A stretch of 44,765 nucleotides of DNA, from positions 1 to 44,765 of the forward strand of contig JADCGR010000047.1 in assembly GCA_020248905.1 (NCBI GenBank). Direction: 5' to 3'. Shown piece by piece: positions 17,404-24,647 of the stretch. The position numbers and the translations under genes were made by a program. Numbering within the stretch: position 1 is the stretch's first letter; every line of letters begins with the position of its first letter. The notes under the pieces were generated by a model. It did not search any database. It had not been told where the DNA came from and saw nothing but the letters and a program-made list of their open reading frames with translations. This DNA comes from Curvibacter sp. (GTDB lineage: Bacteria; Pseudomonadota; Gammaproteobacteria; Burkholderiales; Burkholderiaceae_C).

Positions 17404-18120
17404 TCAGCCCTGACGATTCTCGAATCGGGCCACAGGCAGCCGTTTGAAAAGCGCGTGGTTCAGCAAGGCCACCACCCAGCAGATCAGGGCCGTCCAGAGG
17501 GTGTGGCTGGGAAAGTGAGCGCCTCGCAATGTCTGCCCCAAGCCCAGCAAGGCGCCCAGCACGAGGACGCCTAACAAGATTCGGCGCCCGAAGCGCCGCT
17601 CGCTCGCATCACCAGCCAGCCAGGGGAGGGCCAGGGCGAAGAACGAGAAAACCGACGACACATGGCCCGCCGGGAAACAATGCTCTGGCCCGCCATCGAT
17701 CCCGCCCCACGTCCAGTGCGAGAGGTAGCGGGCGCTGCCCCCGAACTCCTGCAGGTCCCAGGGGCAGCTGGTGTGGCTGAACACCTTGAGCCCGGCGATC
17801 AGCAGCACGCACAGGGTGATGCCGCAAAAAGCTTCCAGTCTTTGGGAGCGACGCAACCTTCGCCAGGGGCCCAGGGGCCACCAGATCGACATAAGCGTCA
17901 AACCGTAGGCCAGCAGGGCCAGCTGGTGCATGGCGTCATGCAGCACCTTGGAGAGGAGCCAGTGATCGCGCCAGGCAAAGCCGTTGGCGTCACCGATCTG
18001 GCGCATGACCCAGAGGTCCAGGGGGCTTCCGTCCCAAAGAAGCGTGAAGATGGCCAGCGCCGCAGCCAGCCAACACGCGCCCCGCTTGCCGCGCCAGGCG
18101 CTTGCAGACCCCAGGCTCAC
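17404..18120 (-). CDS. PAP2-family membrane phosphatase
   Basis: 238 residues with about six hydrophobic segments. The tripartite phosphatase motif is recognisable in variant form: a KVFSHTSCPWDL segment, EHCFPAGHVSSVFSF (PAGH for the usual PSGH), and LRGAHFPSHTLW with the catalytic histidine. Such enzymes dephosphorylate lipid or lipid-A phosphates at the periplasmic side. The start is a GTG at 18120. It is transcribed toward rpoH, and its promoter region faces bfd. The substrate is not evident. Confidence 0.85.
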   Translation of the reverse strand: MSLGSASAWRGKRGACWLAAALAIFTLLWDGSPLDLWVMRQIGDANGFAWRDHWLLSKVLHDAMHQLALLAYGLTLMSIWWPLGPWRRLRRSQRLEAFCGITLCVLLIAGLKVFSHTSCPWDLQEFGGSARYLSHWTWGGIDGGPEHCFPAGHVSSVFSFFALALPWLAGDASERRFGRRILLGVLVLGALLGLGQTLRGAHFPSHTLWTALICWVVALLNHALFKRLPVARFENRQG

Positions 18121-18155
18121 TGAACCCTTGCCCGAGACGCGAGCATCCTGAAGAC

Positions 18156-18190
18156 TTGCTTAATCGTATTAAAAACCATTATCATTTTTA
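18156..18190 (+). promoter_or_regulatory. bfd promoter with Fur-like box
   Basis: TTGCTT at 18156-18161 and TATCAT at 18180-18185 (18-bp spacer) form a good promoter. The -10 region lies in an AT-rich block (18171-18190) that on the opposite strand reads AATGATAATGG, close to the Fur consensus built from GATAAT/ATTATC units. Iron-dependent repression fits the downstream gene. The divergent PAP2 gene starts nearby. Confidence 0.65.
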
Positions 18191-18213
18191 AATCGTTGAT
18201 CCAGTTTCACCTC

Positions 18214-18441
18214 ATGATCGTCTGCGTCTGCCATCGGGTTTCCGACAGGGCCATCGAGCGTGCGGCCCGTGCCGGGGCCGATTTTGACGAAATCCAGCTC
18301 GAACTCGGCGTCGCCACCCAGTGCGGCAAGTGCGAAGGCTGTGCCCGTGCGCTCTGGTCGGAGTGCCGTAGCGGCAGCCCTAGGATGGGCCACCTCAGCC
18401 AGGAGCTGGGCATAAGCATGCCGCAGGTCGTCGTGGCCTGA
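18214..18441 (+). CDS. bfd: Bacterioferritin-associated ferredoxin
   Basis: 75 residues with the Bfd [2Fe-2S] fold. The cluster cysteines are C4 and C6 (MIVCVCHRVSD) and C38 and C41 (QCGKCEGC). Bfd reduces the ferric core of bacterioferritin to release iron. The ATG at 18214 gives the standard N-terminus. The Fur-like promoter upstream and the convergent bfr gene downstream support the role. Confidence 0.93.
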   Translation: MIVCVCHRVSDRAIERAARAGADFDEIQLELGVATQCGKCEGCARALWSECRSGSPRMGHLSQELGISMPQVVVA

Positions 18442-18470
18442 CCTTGCGTGCCCGCACGGTGCGCATGAAA

Positions 18471-18495
18471 AAGGGCTACGCCGTGCATAGCCCTT
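18471..18495. terminator. Bidirectional terminator between bfd and bfr
   Basis: An 8-bp stem (AAGGGCTA / TAGCCCTT) with a 9-nt loop is flanked by AAAA on the left, giving a T-run for bfr on the minus strand, and by a T-rich tail on the right for bfd. It lies between two convergent genes. Confidence 0.8.
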
Positions 18496-18514
18496 CTTCC
18501 GGAGTGAGCAGGCG

Positions 18515-18991
18515 TCAGGAAACTTCACCCATCTGGTTCTGCAGGTAGTTGGGCAAGCCCACCTTGTCGATCAGTTCGATCTGGGTTTCGAGGAAATCAA
18601 TATGTTCCTCGGTGTCGTCCAGGATCTTTTGCAGCAGGTCGCGCGAGACATAGTCACGGACCGACTCACAGTGGGCGATGCCGGACTTGATGGTTGCCTG
18701 TGCGCCCAGTTCCATGGCCATGTCGCTGCGCAGCATCTCCGGCACGCTCTCGGCAATATTGAGCTTGCCCAGGTCCTGCAGATTGGGCAGGCCATCCAGC
18801 GTGAAGATGCGGTCCATCAGCCAGTCGGCGTGCTTCATCTCGCCGATGGATTCCTCGTATTCCTTCTTGGCCAGTTTGTCCAGGCCCCAGTGCTTGAGCA
18901 TGCGGTAATGCACAAAGTACTGGTTGATGGCGGTCAGCTCGTTTTTCAGCTGGGCCTGCAGATGGGCGATGGCTTGCGGATCACCTTTCAT
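18515..18991 (-). CDS. bfr: Bacterioferritin
   Basis: 158 residues, a four-helix ferritin. The ferroxidase ligands are in place (E18, E51, H54, E94, and E127/H130 in DDTEEHIDFLE). The heme-binding methionine M52 is present in IGEMKHADWLMDR. It assembles a 24-subunit shell that stores iron in the cytoplasm. It converges on bfd, its reductant partner. The start region lies about 200 bp from cho, which is transcribed in the other direction. Confidence 0.96.
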   Translation of the reverse strand: MKGDPQAIAHLQAQLKNELTAINQYFVHYRMLKHWGLDKLAKKEYEESIGEMKHADWLMDRIFTLDGLPNLQDLGKLNIAESVPEMLRSDMAMELGAQATIKSGIAHCESVRDYVSRDLLQKILDDTEEHIDFLETQIELIDKVGLPNYLQNQMGEVS

Positions 18992-19087
18992 GAGACATCC
19001 TGTTTCTGTTGCGATGGACAGCTTGTATTGTCAGTTAAAGCGGGGGTCTCCCATGGCCACGGTTCCCCTGAAGCGTCAAAATTCATA

Positions 19088-19107
19088 TACTGTATGTATG
19101 AACAGTT
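19088..19107 (+). promoter_or_regulatory. LexA (SOS) box before cho-imuA-imuB
   Basis: The sequence contains CTG-N10-CAG (CTGTATGTATGAACAG) with matching outer bases TA and TT, close to the proteobacterial SOS consensus. It overlaps a possible -10 (TATACT, 19086-19091) and lies about 85 bp upstream of cho. The first downstream genes are all DNA-damage functions, so the call is strong. Confidence 0.85.
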
Positions 19108-19190
19108 TCCGAGAAAATACTCCGCTTGCCGAACCCTCACGCTCGAACCGCTGGCGCGGCTGAAGCAACGCCCTGAGTCGCCCACCGACC

Positions 19191-20057
19191 ATGCACATCC
19201 CCGCCCGCCGCCGCCCCGAGTTTGACGAGGCCCGCGTCTATGAATACCCCGAGCATCTGCGCGAGAGCGTGGAGGCGCTGCCGCCGCTGCCCGGCGTCTA
19301 CACCTTCCATGGTGAGCCCGCCAATGCTTTGCCCCTCTACATTGGCAAGAGCGTGAACCTGCGCGCGCGCGTGCTCTCGCACCTGCGCAACCCCGACGAG
19401 GCGCGCCTGCTGCGCCAGACGCGCCGTATCACCCATCAGCGTACGGCAGGTGAAGTAGGCGCACTCCTGCTGGAAGCCAGCCTCATCAAGCAACAGCACC
19501 CGCTGTACAACCAAAAGCTGCGTCGCAGCCGCCAGCTTTGCGCCCTGCGGCTCGATACCGCTGGCCTGCCCGAAGTGGTCGACGCGCGCACACACAACTT
19601 CGCCATCACGCCTGATCTGTTCGGCCTCTACAGCAGCCGCCATGCCGCGCTCGACGGCCTGCGCAACTTGGCCGATCTGCACAAGCTGTGCTACGGCGCG
19701 CTCGGCCTGGAGAAGCTCGCGTCCGGGCGTGCGTGCTTCCGTGCCGCGCTGCGGCAATGCGCGGGCGTATGCCGCGGTGACGAAACCTTGGCGGCCCACC
19801 AGGCACGCCTGCTCGCCGCACTGGAGACCCTGCGCGTGGCCTGCTGGCCCCATGCCGGTGCCATCGGTCTGCGCGAGCGCGACGAAGAGGGCTTGGAGCA
19901 GATCCACGTCATTCGCAACTGGTGCTACCTGGGTAGCGCCAACACCCTGGCCCGGGCGCGCACCTTGGACCAGCCGGCCGCCGGCTTCGACGCCGACGGC
20001 TACAAGATCCTCTGCCGTCCGCTGCTCTCGGGCACGGCCGACCTCATCGCACTTTGA
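19191..20057 (+). CDS. cho: Cho-like excinuclease (UvrC homologue)
   Basis: 288 residues, close to the length of E. coli Cho. The N-terminal GIY-YIG nuclease domain shows GVY (35-37), YIG (50-52), the following arginine-rich helix SVNLRARVLSHL, and the metal-binding glutamate E95 in GALLLEASLIKQQHPLYN. The UvrC C-terminal nuclease and HhH domains are absent. Cho makes the 3' incision at bulky lesions after UvrAB loading. Directly downstream of a LexA box and 19 bp before imuA, it is probably in one SOS operon with imuA and imuB. Confidence 0.9.
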   Translation: MHIPARRRPEFDEARVYEYPEHLRESVEALPPLPGVYTFHGEPANALPLYIGKSVNLRARVLSHLRNPDEARLLRQTRRITHQRTAGEVGALLLEASLIKQQHPLYNQKLRRSRQLCALRLDTAGLPEVVDARTHNFAITPDLFGLYSSRHAALDGLRNLADLHKLCYGALGLEKLASGRACFRAALRQCAGVCRGDETLAAHQARLLAALETLRVACWPHAGAIGLRERDEEGLEQIHVIRNWCYLGSANTLARARTLDQPAAGFDADGYKILCRPLLSGTADLIAL

Positions 20058-20076
20058 TGCGCGGAAAGCCTGCGCC

Positions 20077-20817
20077 ATGGTTGCCGTTCTGCGCTCCCTC
20101 CAGGCGTCGCCGTTGCCGGATGAGATCGCAGGCGTCTGGCGCGCCGATCAACTCGCCCCCCATCCGCAGGCCATCCTGCCCAGTGGTCACACCGCGCTTG
20201 ACGCGCAGCTGCCCGGCGGCGGCTGGCCACTTGGCCAGCTGACCGAAATCCTGCAGACGCAAAGCGGTCCGCATGAATGGCGCCTGCTGCTGCCTGCATT
20301 GCAGTCTGCAGTGCAGCGCGGCCCCCTGGTACTGGTGGGCGCACCGCACCTGCCGCATCTGCCGGTGCTCGCCGCCATGGACATCGCGCCAGATCGTGTG
20401 CTGCGCATCGAGACGCGTAGCCCGGCCGAGCGCCTGTGGGCTGCCGAGCAGGCGCTGCGCTGCAAGGACATCGGCGCGCTGCTGGCCTGGCTGCCGCAGG
20501 CGCGTAGCGAGCAACTGCGTCGCCTGCACCTGGGTGGTAGCGCAGCGCAGCCGCTGGTGTTCGCCATGCGCGCACTTGATGCCCAACGCGAATCCTCCCC
20601 TGCGCCCTTGCGTCTGATCGTGCAGGCCGGCGAGGGTACGCAAGTCAGCGTGCAGATCGTCAAGCGCCGTGGTCCCCTGCTGGAGCAGGCGCTGGCCCTG
20701 GATGCCCCGCTGCCCGTGCTGGCCGCACTCAAGCCCCGGCGCGGCCGAACGTCGAAAGATGCTCATGCTGTGGATCGCCCTGCGCGCGCCCGCATCCGCA
20801 AGCTCGCCACCGCATGA
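20077..20817 (+). CDS. imuA: ImuA, translesion-synthesis accessory protein
   Basis: 246 residues, related to RecA/SulA-like ImuA. Family features are HTALDAQLPGGGWPLGQLTEIL near residues 38-60 (read in two parts), the LLLPALQ helix and LVLVGAPHLPHLP. The Walker A motif is degenerate, as in ImuA of this type. ImuA works with ImuB and the polymerase DnaE2 in damage-induced mutagenesis. The coding region overlaps the start of imuB by 59 bp. Confidence 0.88.
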   Translation: MVAVLRSLQASPLPDEIAGVWRADQLAPHPQAILPSGHTALDAQLPGGGWPLGQLTEILQTQSGPHEWRLLLPALQSAVQRGPLVLVGAPHLPHLPVLAAMDIAPDRVLRIETRSPAERLWAAEQALRCKDIGALLAWLPQARSEQLRRLHLGGSAAQPLVFAMRALDAQRESSPAPLRLIVQAGEGTQVSVQIVKRRGPLLEQALALDAPLPVLAALKPRRGRTSKDAHAVDRPARARIRKLATA

Positions 20818-22156
20818 CGCCGCCATTGACCCGCCTGAACAACTGGCCCTTGCCTGGTGGGCCCTGCAGTTCAGCCCCCGGGTCTGCGTGCTGGAGGAGT
20901 CCGTGCTGCTGGAGGCGCAGGACAGCCTGCGCCTCTTTGGTGGCCAGCGCGCGCTGCTGCAGCACGTGCGTGTGCAAGCTGCCGGACAAGGCGCCAGCGC
21001 CCTCGCGGCTGCGCCTACCGCGCTGGCTGCTGTCGCGCTCTTGCGTCGCCTTTCGGCTGCCGAAGTTGCGACGGACACGGCCACTGCATCACCCGCTCCT
21101 GCACCTTTGCCAGCCCAAGCCTGTGGCCCCGCCGCGCTGCAGCGCACCCTGGACGCCCTGCCCATCGCGGTGCTGAGCGCGACGCATCCTCACGTCCCTA
21201 CGCTGCAGCGTCTAGGCTGCCGCACCCTGGGGCAGTTGCGCGCGATGCCGCGTGGCGGCCTGTCGCGTCGCTTCGGAGGCGCCCTACTGGAAGCACTGGA
21301 CCGTGCCTACGGCCTGCGTCCCGATGCATTCAAGTGGATCGCACTGCCCGAAACCTTCAGCGCCCGGCTCGAATTCGCGGGCCGTATCGAACTGGCCGAG
21401 GGCCTGCTCTTTGGTGCGCGCCGACTGCTCGCTCAGCTGGGCACCTGGTTGCTGGCGCGGCAGCGCGGCGTGGTGGCCCTCACCCTGCACTGGGAGCACG
21501 ATCTTGTGCGCCGGGGGGATGCTGGGAATGGCAGTCTGACGGTACGCACCGCGCAAGCCACGCGCGATATGGCGCATCTCACCCGTCTGCTGGCCGAGCA
21601 TCTGGCGCGCGTGACGCTGCTTGCCCCCGTGGTCGCCATCCGGCTCGAAGCGCCGCAGACCGCTGCGTTGGCGACGCAGTCCATGAGCCTGCTGCCCGAA
21701 GACCAGCGCGAAGGCGAAACCCTGCAGCAGTTCGTCGAGCGTGTCTCCGCGCGCCTGGGCCCTGACCGTGTGCTGCGCGGGCAATTGATCGCCGATCACC
21801 GGCCGCAGCACATGCAACGCTGGCAGCCTGCCACCATCGCGGTCGTATCCAGACGCAAAAAATCCAAGCTGCCTGCGCAGCTGCTGCTGCAGCCGCCCTG
21901 GCTGCTGCGCGAGCCGCTGCGCCTGACCGTCCAGGACGAGCGGCCCATCTACCAGGGGTCACTCACCCTGCTGGCTGGCCCCGAGCGGCTGGAGTCGGGC
22001 TGGTGGAGTCTGCTCCCGGGCGCAGAAATGGAAGGCCAGGAGCTAGCCCTGCGTGACTACTACGTTGCCCGCAGCCCGCACGCAGGGCTGCTCTGGGTCT
22101 ACCGGCGCCGCAGTGCAGGGGAGCCGGGGTGGTACCTGCAAGGTCTTTACGGATGA
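20759..22156 (+). CDS. imuB: ImuB, inactive Y-family polymerase homologue
   Basis: 465 residues if the ATG at 20759 is used (MLMLWIAL); an ATG at 20765 is equally likely. It resembles Y-family polymerases in the finger and little-finger regions (WALQFSPRVCVLEESVLLEAQDSLRLFGG, read in two parts; LQRLGCRTLGQLRAMPRGGLSRRFG, read in two parts). It lacks the catalytic acidic motifs, as expected for ImuB, which acts as an adaptor linking ImuA and DnaE2 to the beta clamp. The N-terminus is short: the stretch that in longer relatives contains the first palm strands is almost absent. No dnaE2 follows; instead the sequence runs into a decayed region. Confidence 0.87.
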   Translation: MLMLWIALRAPASASSPPHDAAIDPPEQLALAWWALQFSPRVCVLEESVLLEAQDSLRLFGGQRALLQHVRVQAAGQGASALAAAPTALAAVALLRRLSAAEVATDTATASPAPAPLPAQACGPAALQRTLDALPIAVLSATHPHVPTLQRLGCRTLGQLRAMPRGGLSRRFGGALLEALDRAYGLRPDAFKWIALPETFSARLEFAGRIELAEGLLFGARRLLAQLGTWLLARQRGVVALTLHWEHDLVRRGDAGNGSLTVRTAQATRDMAHLTRLLAEHLARVTLLAPVVAIRLEAPQTAALATQSMSLLPEDQREGETLQQFVERVSARLGPDRVLRGQLIADHRPQHMQRWQPATIAVVSRRKKSKLPAQLLLQPPWLLREPLRLTVQDERPIYQGSLTLLAGPERLESGWWSLLPGAEMEGQELALRDYYVARSPHAGLLWVYRRRSAGEPGWYLQGLYG

Positions 22157-22254
22157 CGCAGAGGATCGATACGGCGTCGGTTCGAGTCCTGTCCAGAATT
22201 ATTGCGAGCAGGTAAATTTTGACCAGACTGTCCACAATATATGGAAAGCCCATC

Positions 22255-22350
22255 TTGAGTGAAGCCACGTGGCAATTGCAGGACGCCAAGAGCAATTTCA
22301 GCCAGCTCGTCAAACAGGCCGCAGCGGGTGAGGCGTAGGTCGTCACCATG
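22255..22350 (+). pseudogene. 5' part of split phd/yefM antitoxin gene
   Basis: From a TTG at 22255 the reading is SEATWQLQDAKSNFSQLVKQ, then AAAGEA-stop-VVTM, the N-terminal DNA-binding part of a Phd/YefM antitoxin. An in-frame TAG at 22336-22338 replaces what is normally a sense codon. At CCATG (22346-22350) the sequence switches to transposase DNA. Joining this piece to 23516-23674 restores an 84-residue antitoxin frame (with the TAG), so both were one gene. The preceding gap (22157-22254) holds no gene I can support. Confidence 0.85.
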
Positions 22351-23130
22351 CGGTACACCAGATCAGCGCCGCGCCGTTTTAGGCGGTCCATGGCAAAGGG
22401 TGGGCGGGCGCAGTAGCGCAGCAGGCGCTCCAGGCCTGCACGGTCGGCGGCTTCGATGCGCACCCCCGCATCCACTGAAAACCCGCCGCCGTGTTGGCTG
22501 GAAGCGCCGCGCTCGCTCATCTCTTTGGCGTCATGCGCCCCCAGGTGGCCGCGTGCCACAAAGGCGCGCAGCCGGCGCTTGCGCACGCTGTTCTGTACTT
22601 GGGTCTGCATCTGGGCAAGGGCGACCTCGTCGATCTGGGCGGGGTGAAACGTGATCGGCTGCACACCGGCGGGCAGCGGCTCAAACACCCCATCGACCAC
22701 GCACACATGGAAATGCACATGCGCGTTCAGGTTGGAACCGAACCGGTGAATAAAGGCAACTGCGCCCAGGCGCAGGCTGACGGGGTCACACTGTGCAGCA
22801 CTGGGGCAATGGGCCTGCAGGCTTTGCTGCACCGCGCGCAAGAAAATGTGCAGCGCGGCATTGAGTGCGCCTTTGTCACGCTGCAGGTAGTAGCGAATGC
22901 GCTTCGGGACAGACAGCACCCACTGGCGCACCGGCAGGCGCGGAAACACGTGGTCGCACAGGTGGGCGGCTGCCTCGGCCATGCGGCGTGTGTTGCATGA
23001 GGGGCAGACGCCACGGCCTTTGCAGGAGAAGGCCACCAAAAAGTCGTCTCCACAGTCGTCGCAGCGAACGCGGGCAAAGCCGTGGGCGAAGATGCCGCAC
23101 TCCAGGTATTTGCGGAACGCTTTCTCTACT
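22347..23130 (-). pseudogene. IS91 transposase, N-terminal and central part (piece A)
   Basis: Starting just after a stop (TAA), the reading is VEKAFRKYLECGIFAHGFARVRC, with the zinc-finger region CDDCGDDFLVAFSCKGRGVCPSCNTRR (read in two parts) and the HUH motif region LNAHVHFHVCVVDGVFE. It ends at ERLLRYCARPPFAMDRLKRRGADLVYRM. The first few dozen residues are missing. Beyond 22347 the frame runs on into phd and imuB DNA read backwards and is meaningless there. Confidence 0.85.
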
Positions 23131-23199
23131 TAAGGAGCTGGCGTGTGGTGGTCGCCCTGCCCGTCGAGCTGTCCGACACTTGCCAACTCTAGCCAGGTC

Positions 23200-23256
23200 T
23201 CAAACAACCCCCCAAAGAACATAGGCCGACAGGCCATACAGAATGCCGCTGGACAT
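23200..23256 (-). pseudogene. 5' fragment resembling rarD (EamA transporter)
   Basis: Eighteen codons (MSSGILYGLSAYVLWGVV) match the typical beginning of RarD-type EamA permeases, normally ...AYVLWGLFPLYFK. The fragment then ends in a stop after a G-run. It is fused in frame behind the truncated transposase. It may be flanking DNA captured by one-ended IS91 transposition. It is very short, so the assignment is tentative. Confidence 0.5.
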
Positions 23257-23514
23257 GCAATTGGACGGGTGGTCAGGAACGATAAAGGATGGCGGCGCGC
23301 CGGCAAGAGCCTTCGGTGGATGGGGACAGTGCGCCATAGCCGTCACCGCCGCCTGCAGCGGCGAGTTCGGGGCCAGCACGCCGTAGTACCTGTGCCGGTG
23401 CGTGCGCGGTGGCGGCACCAGTTGGGCGATGCGGTGGATCAGCTCCAGCGGCGTGAGCACCAGTTCACCCGAATACTTGTCGGACTGCATAGGCTCTGTG
23501 TGGCCTTTGCCCAT
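23257..23514 (-). pseudogene. IS91 transposase, C-terminal part (piece B)
   Basis: Minus-strand reading MGKGHTEPMQSDKYSGELVLTPLELIHRIAQLVPPPRTHRHRYYGVLAPNSPLQAAVTAMA (in full-length relatives this follows directly on piece A). After TAMA the usual conserved C-terminus (YLWAVLIARIYE-like) is absent, and the frame passes into the 5' flank of a rarD-like gene. Confidence 0.82.
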
Positions 23515-23674
23515 GCATGGCAAGCCTACCGCTGTAGTGGTCTCGGCCCAGCAATACGCGCGGCTCACCCGTCGCAAAGGGCGCCTGTCCAGCGCTGTGC
23601 TGCAACCCGATCTGGCCATTGACCAGCTCGACCTCGCGCGCAGCCGCGACACCGGGCGTGATATCCCGCTATGA
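23511..23674 (+). pseudogene. 3' part of split phd/yefM antitoxin gene
   Basis: Starting at CCATG-CAT the reading is HGKPTAVVVSAQQYARLTRR...ARSRDTGRDIPL, the C-terminal half of a Phd/YefM antitoxin (toxin-binding part). The stop TGA overlaps the ATG of the PIN toxin by 4 bp, the usual toxin-antitoxin arrangement. The N-terminal half lies at 22255-22350, beyond the inserted segment. Confidence 0.87.
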
Positions 23675-23947
23675 AGTGGCTACTCGACACCTGCGTTCTG
23701 TCCGAATACGCCCGGCGCGAGCCAAACCAGCACGTGATCGACTGGCTGGACGCCCAGGACGAAGACAGCCTGTACCTGAGCGTCATCACGCTGGGTGAAA
23801 CCGAGAAGGGCATCTTGAAGCTGCGCGCCACCGAGGCGCAGCGCGCCCATGATGGCCATGGCTCAATGCCATGGCCTGACCATCGTCAAGCGCAACGAGC
23901 GCGACTTCCTGCCTTACCCGGTGCTCTTCAATCCCTGGCAAGCCTAG
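23671..23947 (+). pseudogene. VapC-like PIN-domain toxin, internally deleted and frameshifted
   Basis: The N-terminus MKWLLDTCVLSEYARREPN carries the first PIN acidic residue (D6), and LGETEKGILKL has the second (E43). After QRAH (about 23849) the frame shifts and jumps to MAMAQCHGLTIVKRNERDFLPYPVLFNPWQA in frame +1, the normal PIN C-terminus. Some 45-50 residues between, including the third catalytic aspartate region, are missing. The ribonuclease must be inactive. With the antitoxin also broken, the whole module is dead. Confidence 0.87.
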
Positions 23948-24008
23948 CGCCAAGCAGGGCTTGTTGGGCACTGCAGGCCAGCCGGTCTGACAAAGGCCGC
24001 ATCTAGTT

Positions 24009-24025
24009 CGCGACAAATTGTCCCA
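24009..24025. promoter_or_regulatory. Putative operator upstream of the FDH accessory operon
   Basis: CGCGACAAATTGTCCCA matches 14 of 17 positions of the perfect palindrome TGCGACAAGTTGTCGCA found at 31583-31599 before the structural formate dehydrogenase operon. It is centred about 70 bp upstream of the DUF3305 ATG. I infer it is a binding site for the response regulator encoded at 30063-31445. Confidence 0.6.
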
Positions 24026-24086
24026 ACTTGCCCCGGTAGTTCCCCTCTTATGCAGGGCCCTGCCTATCCGCTACAGTGGCGGCCTC

Positions 24087-24647
24087 ATGAGCAGCAAGCA
24101 GCCGTCCCTTCAAGTCGCCGTCCTCATGCGCAAGGAGCGCATCAGCGGCCCCATGAGCCAGTGGCAGCCCTGGCGCTGGGTGCTGGCCGACGTGGTGATG
24201 AACGAGCCCACGTTTGGCAGCGAGCCGCGCCGGCTGCGCCAGGATGAGAACGGCGAGCAGTGGCTGCACCCGGGCTTTGCGGTGGAACTGTTCCGCGATG
24301 ATGCCGAGGGCTATTACCTCAATGCCACCACGCCCGCGCCTTGCTGGTTCGTGCTCTGGCGCATGGAGGAAGAAGCAACGGTGGCTGACGAGCCGATTCC
24401 GCGCCCTGCGGCCGTGTCTGTGAGTTACCACGACGCCGGCCGCTGGCTCGACGCCCAGGAGACGGTGGAGCAGGTGCCAGCGCCGCCCGAGGTGGTGGCC
24501 TGGTTCAAGACCTACGCTGACGAGCACTACAAGATCGAGCCCAAGAAACGCAAGCGCCCCGACAGCTTCCGGCCGTTGACCGACCGCTTCGGGCAGCCGG
24601 CCTCGGTGAGCACCGGCAAACGGTACGGTGGAGGCGAGGATGGCTGA
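24087..24647 (+). CDS. DUF3305 protein, formate dehydrogenase-associated
   Basis: 186 residues, soluble, with no signal peptide. The opening LQVAVLMRKERISGPMSQWQPWRWVLADVV (read in two parts) and HPGFAVELFRDDAEGYYLNAT are typical of DUF3305, which is found beside molybdenum-dependent formate dehydrogenase genes in proteobacteria. The C-terminus is Lys/Arg-rich (EPKKRKRPDSFRP). The function is unknown. It overlaps DUF3306 by 8 bp and heads the accessory operon. The ATG at 24087 starts the conserved region; the frame is open further upstream. Confidence 0.82.
   Translation: MSSKQPSLQVAVLMRKERISGPMSQWQPWRWVLADVVMNEPTFGSEPRRLRQDENGEQWLHPGFAVELFRDDAEGYYLNATTPAPCWFVLWRMEEEATVADEPIPRPAAVSVSYHDAGRWLDAQETVEQVPAPPEVVAWFKTYADEHYKIEPKKRKRPDSFRPLTDRFGQPASVSTGKRYGGGEDG

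Larger units (their letters stand above)
22351..23515 (-). mobile_element. 1165-bp IS91-family segment, circularly permuted, inside phd
   Basis: The segment is bounded by CCATG at 22346-22350 and 23511-23515. It holds two pieces of one IS91-type (HUH, rolling-circle) transposase in swapped order. On the minus strand the C-terminal piece comes first (B, from 23514), then a fusion to a rarD-like start, then the N-terminal-to-middle piece (A, ending at 22347). Joining the ends of A and B through the shared CCATG gives a continuous frame (VYR-M-GKGHTEPMQ). This is what a small circle opened inside the transposase gene would leave. Ends typical of an intact IS91 element were not seen. Confidence 0.8.

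Noticed and set aside
19098-19163. Small peptide MNSFRENTPLAEP... overlapping the LexA box as an SOS peptide gene
   Set aside because: Its ATG lies inside the operator with no ribosome site; it is most likely the untranslated leader of cho.
22170-22200. A GGTTCGAGTCC stretch resembling a tRNA T-arm, possibly an att site or tRNA remnant after imuB
   Set aside because: The flanking bases do not form a T-stem, and no acceptor stem or anticodon arm lies upstream.
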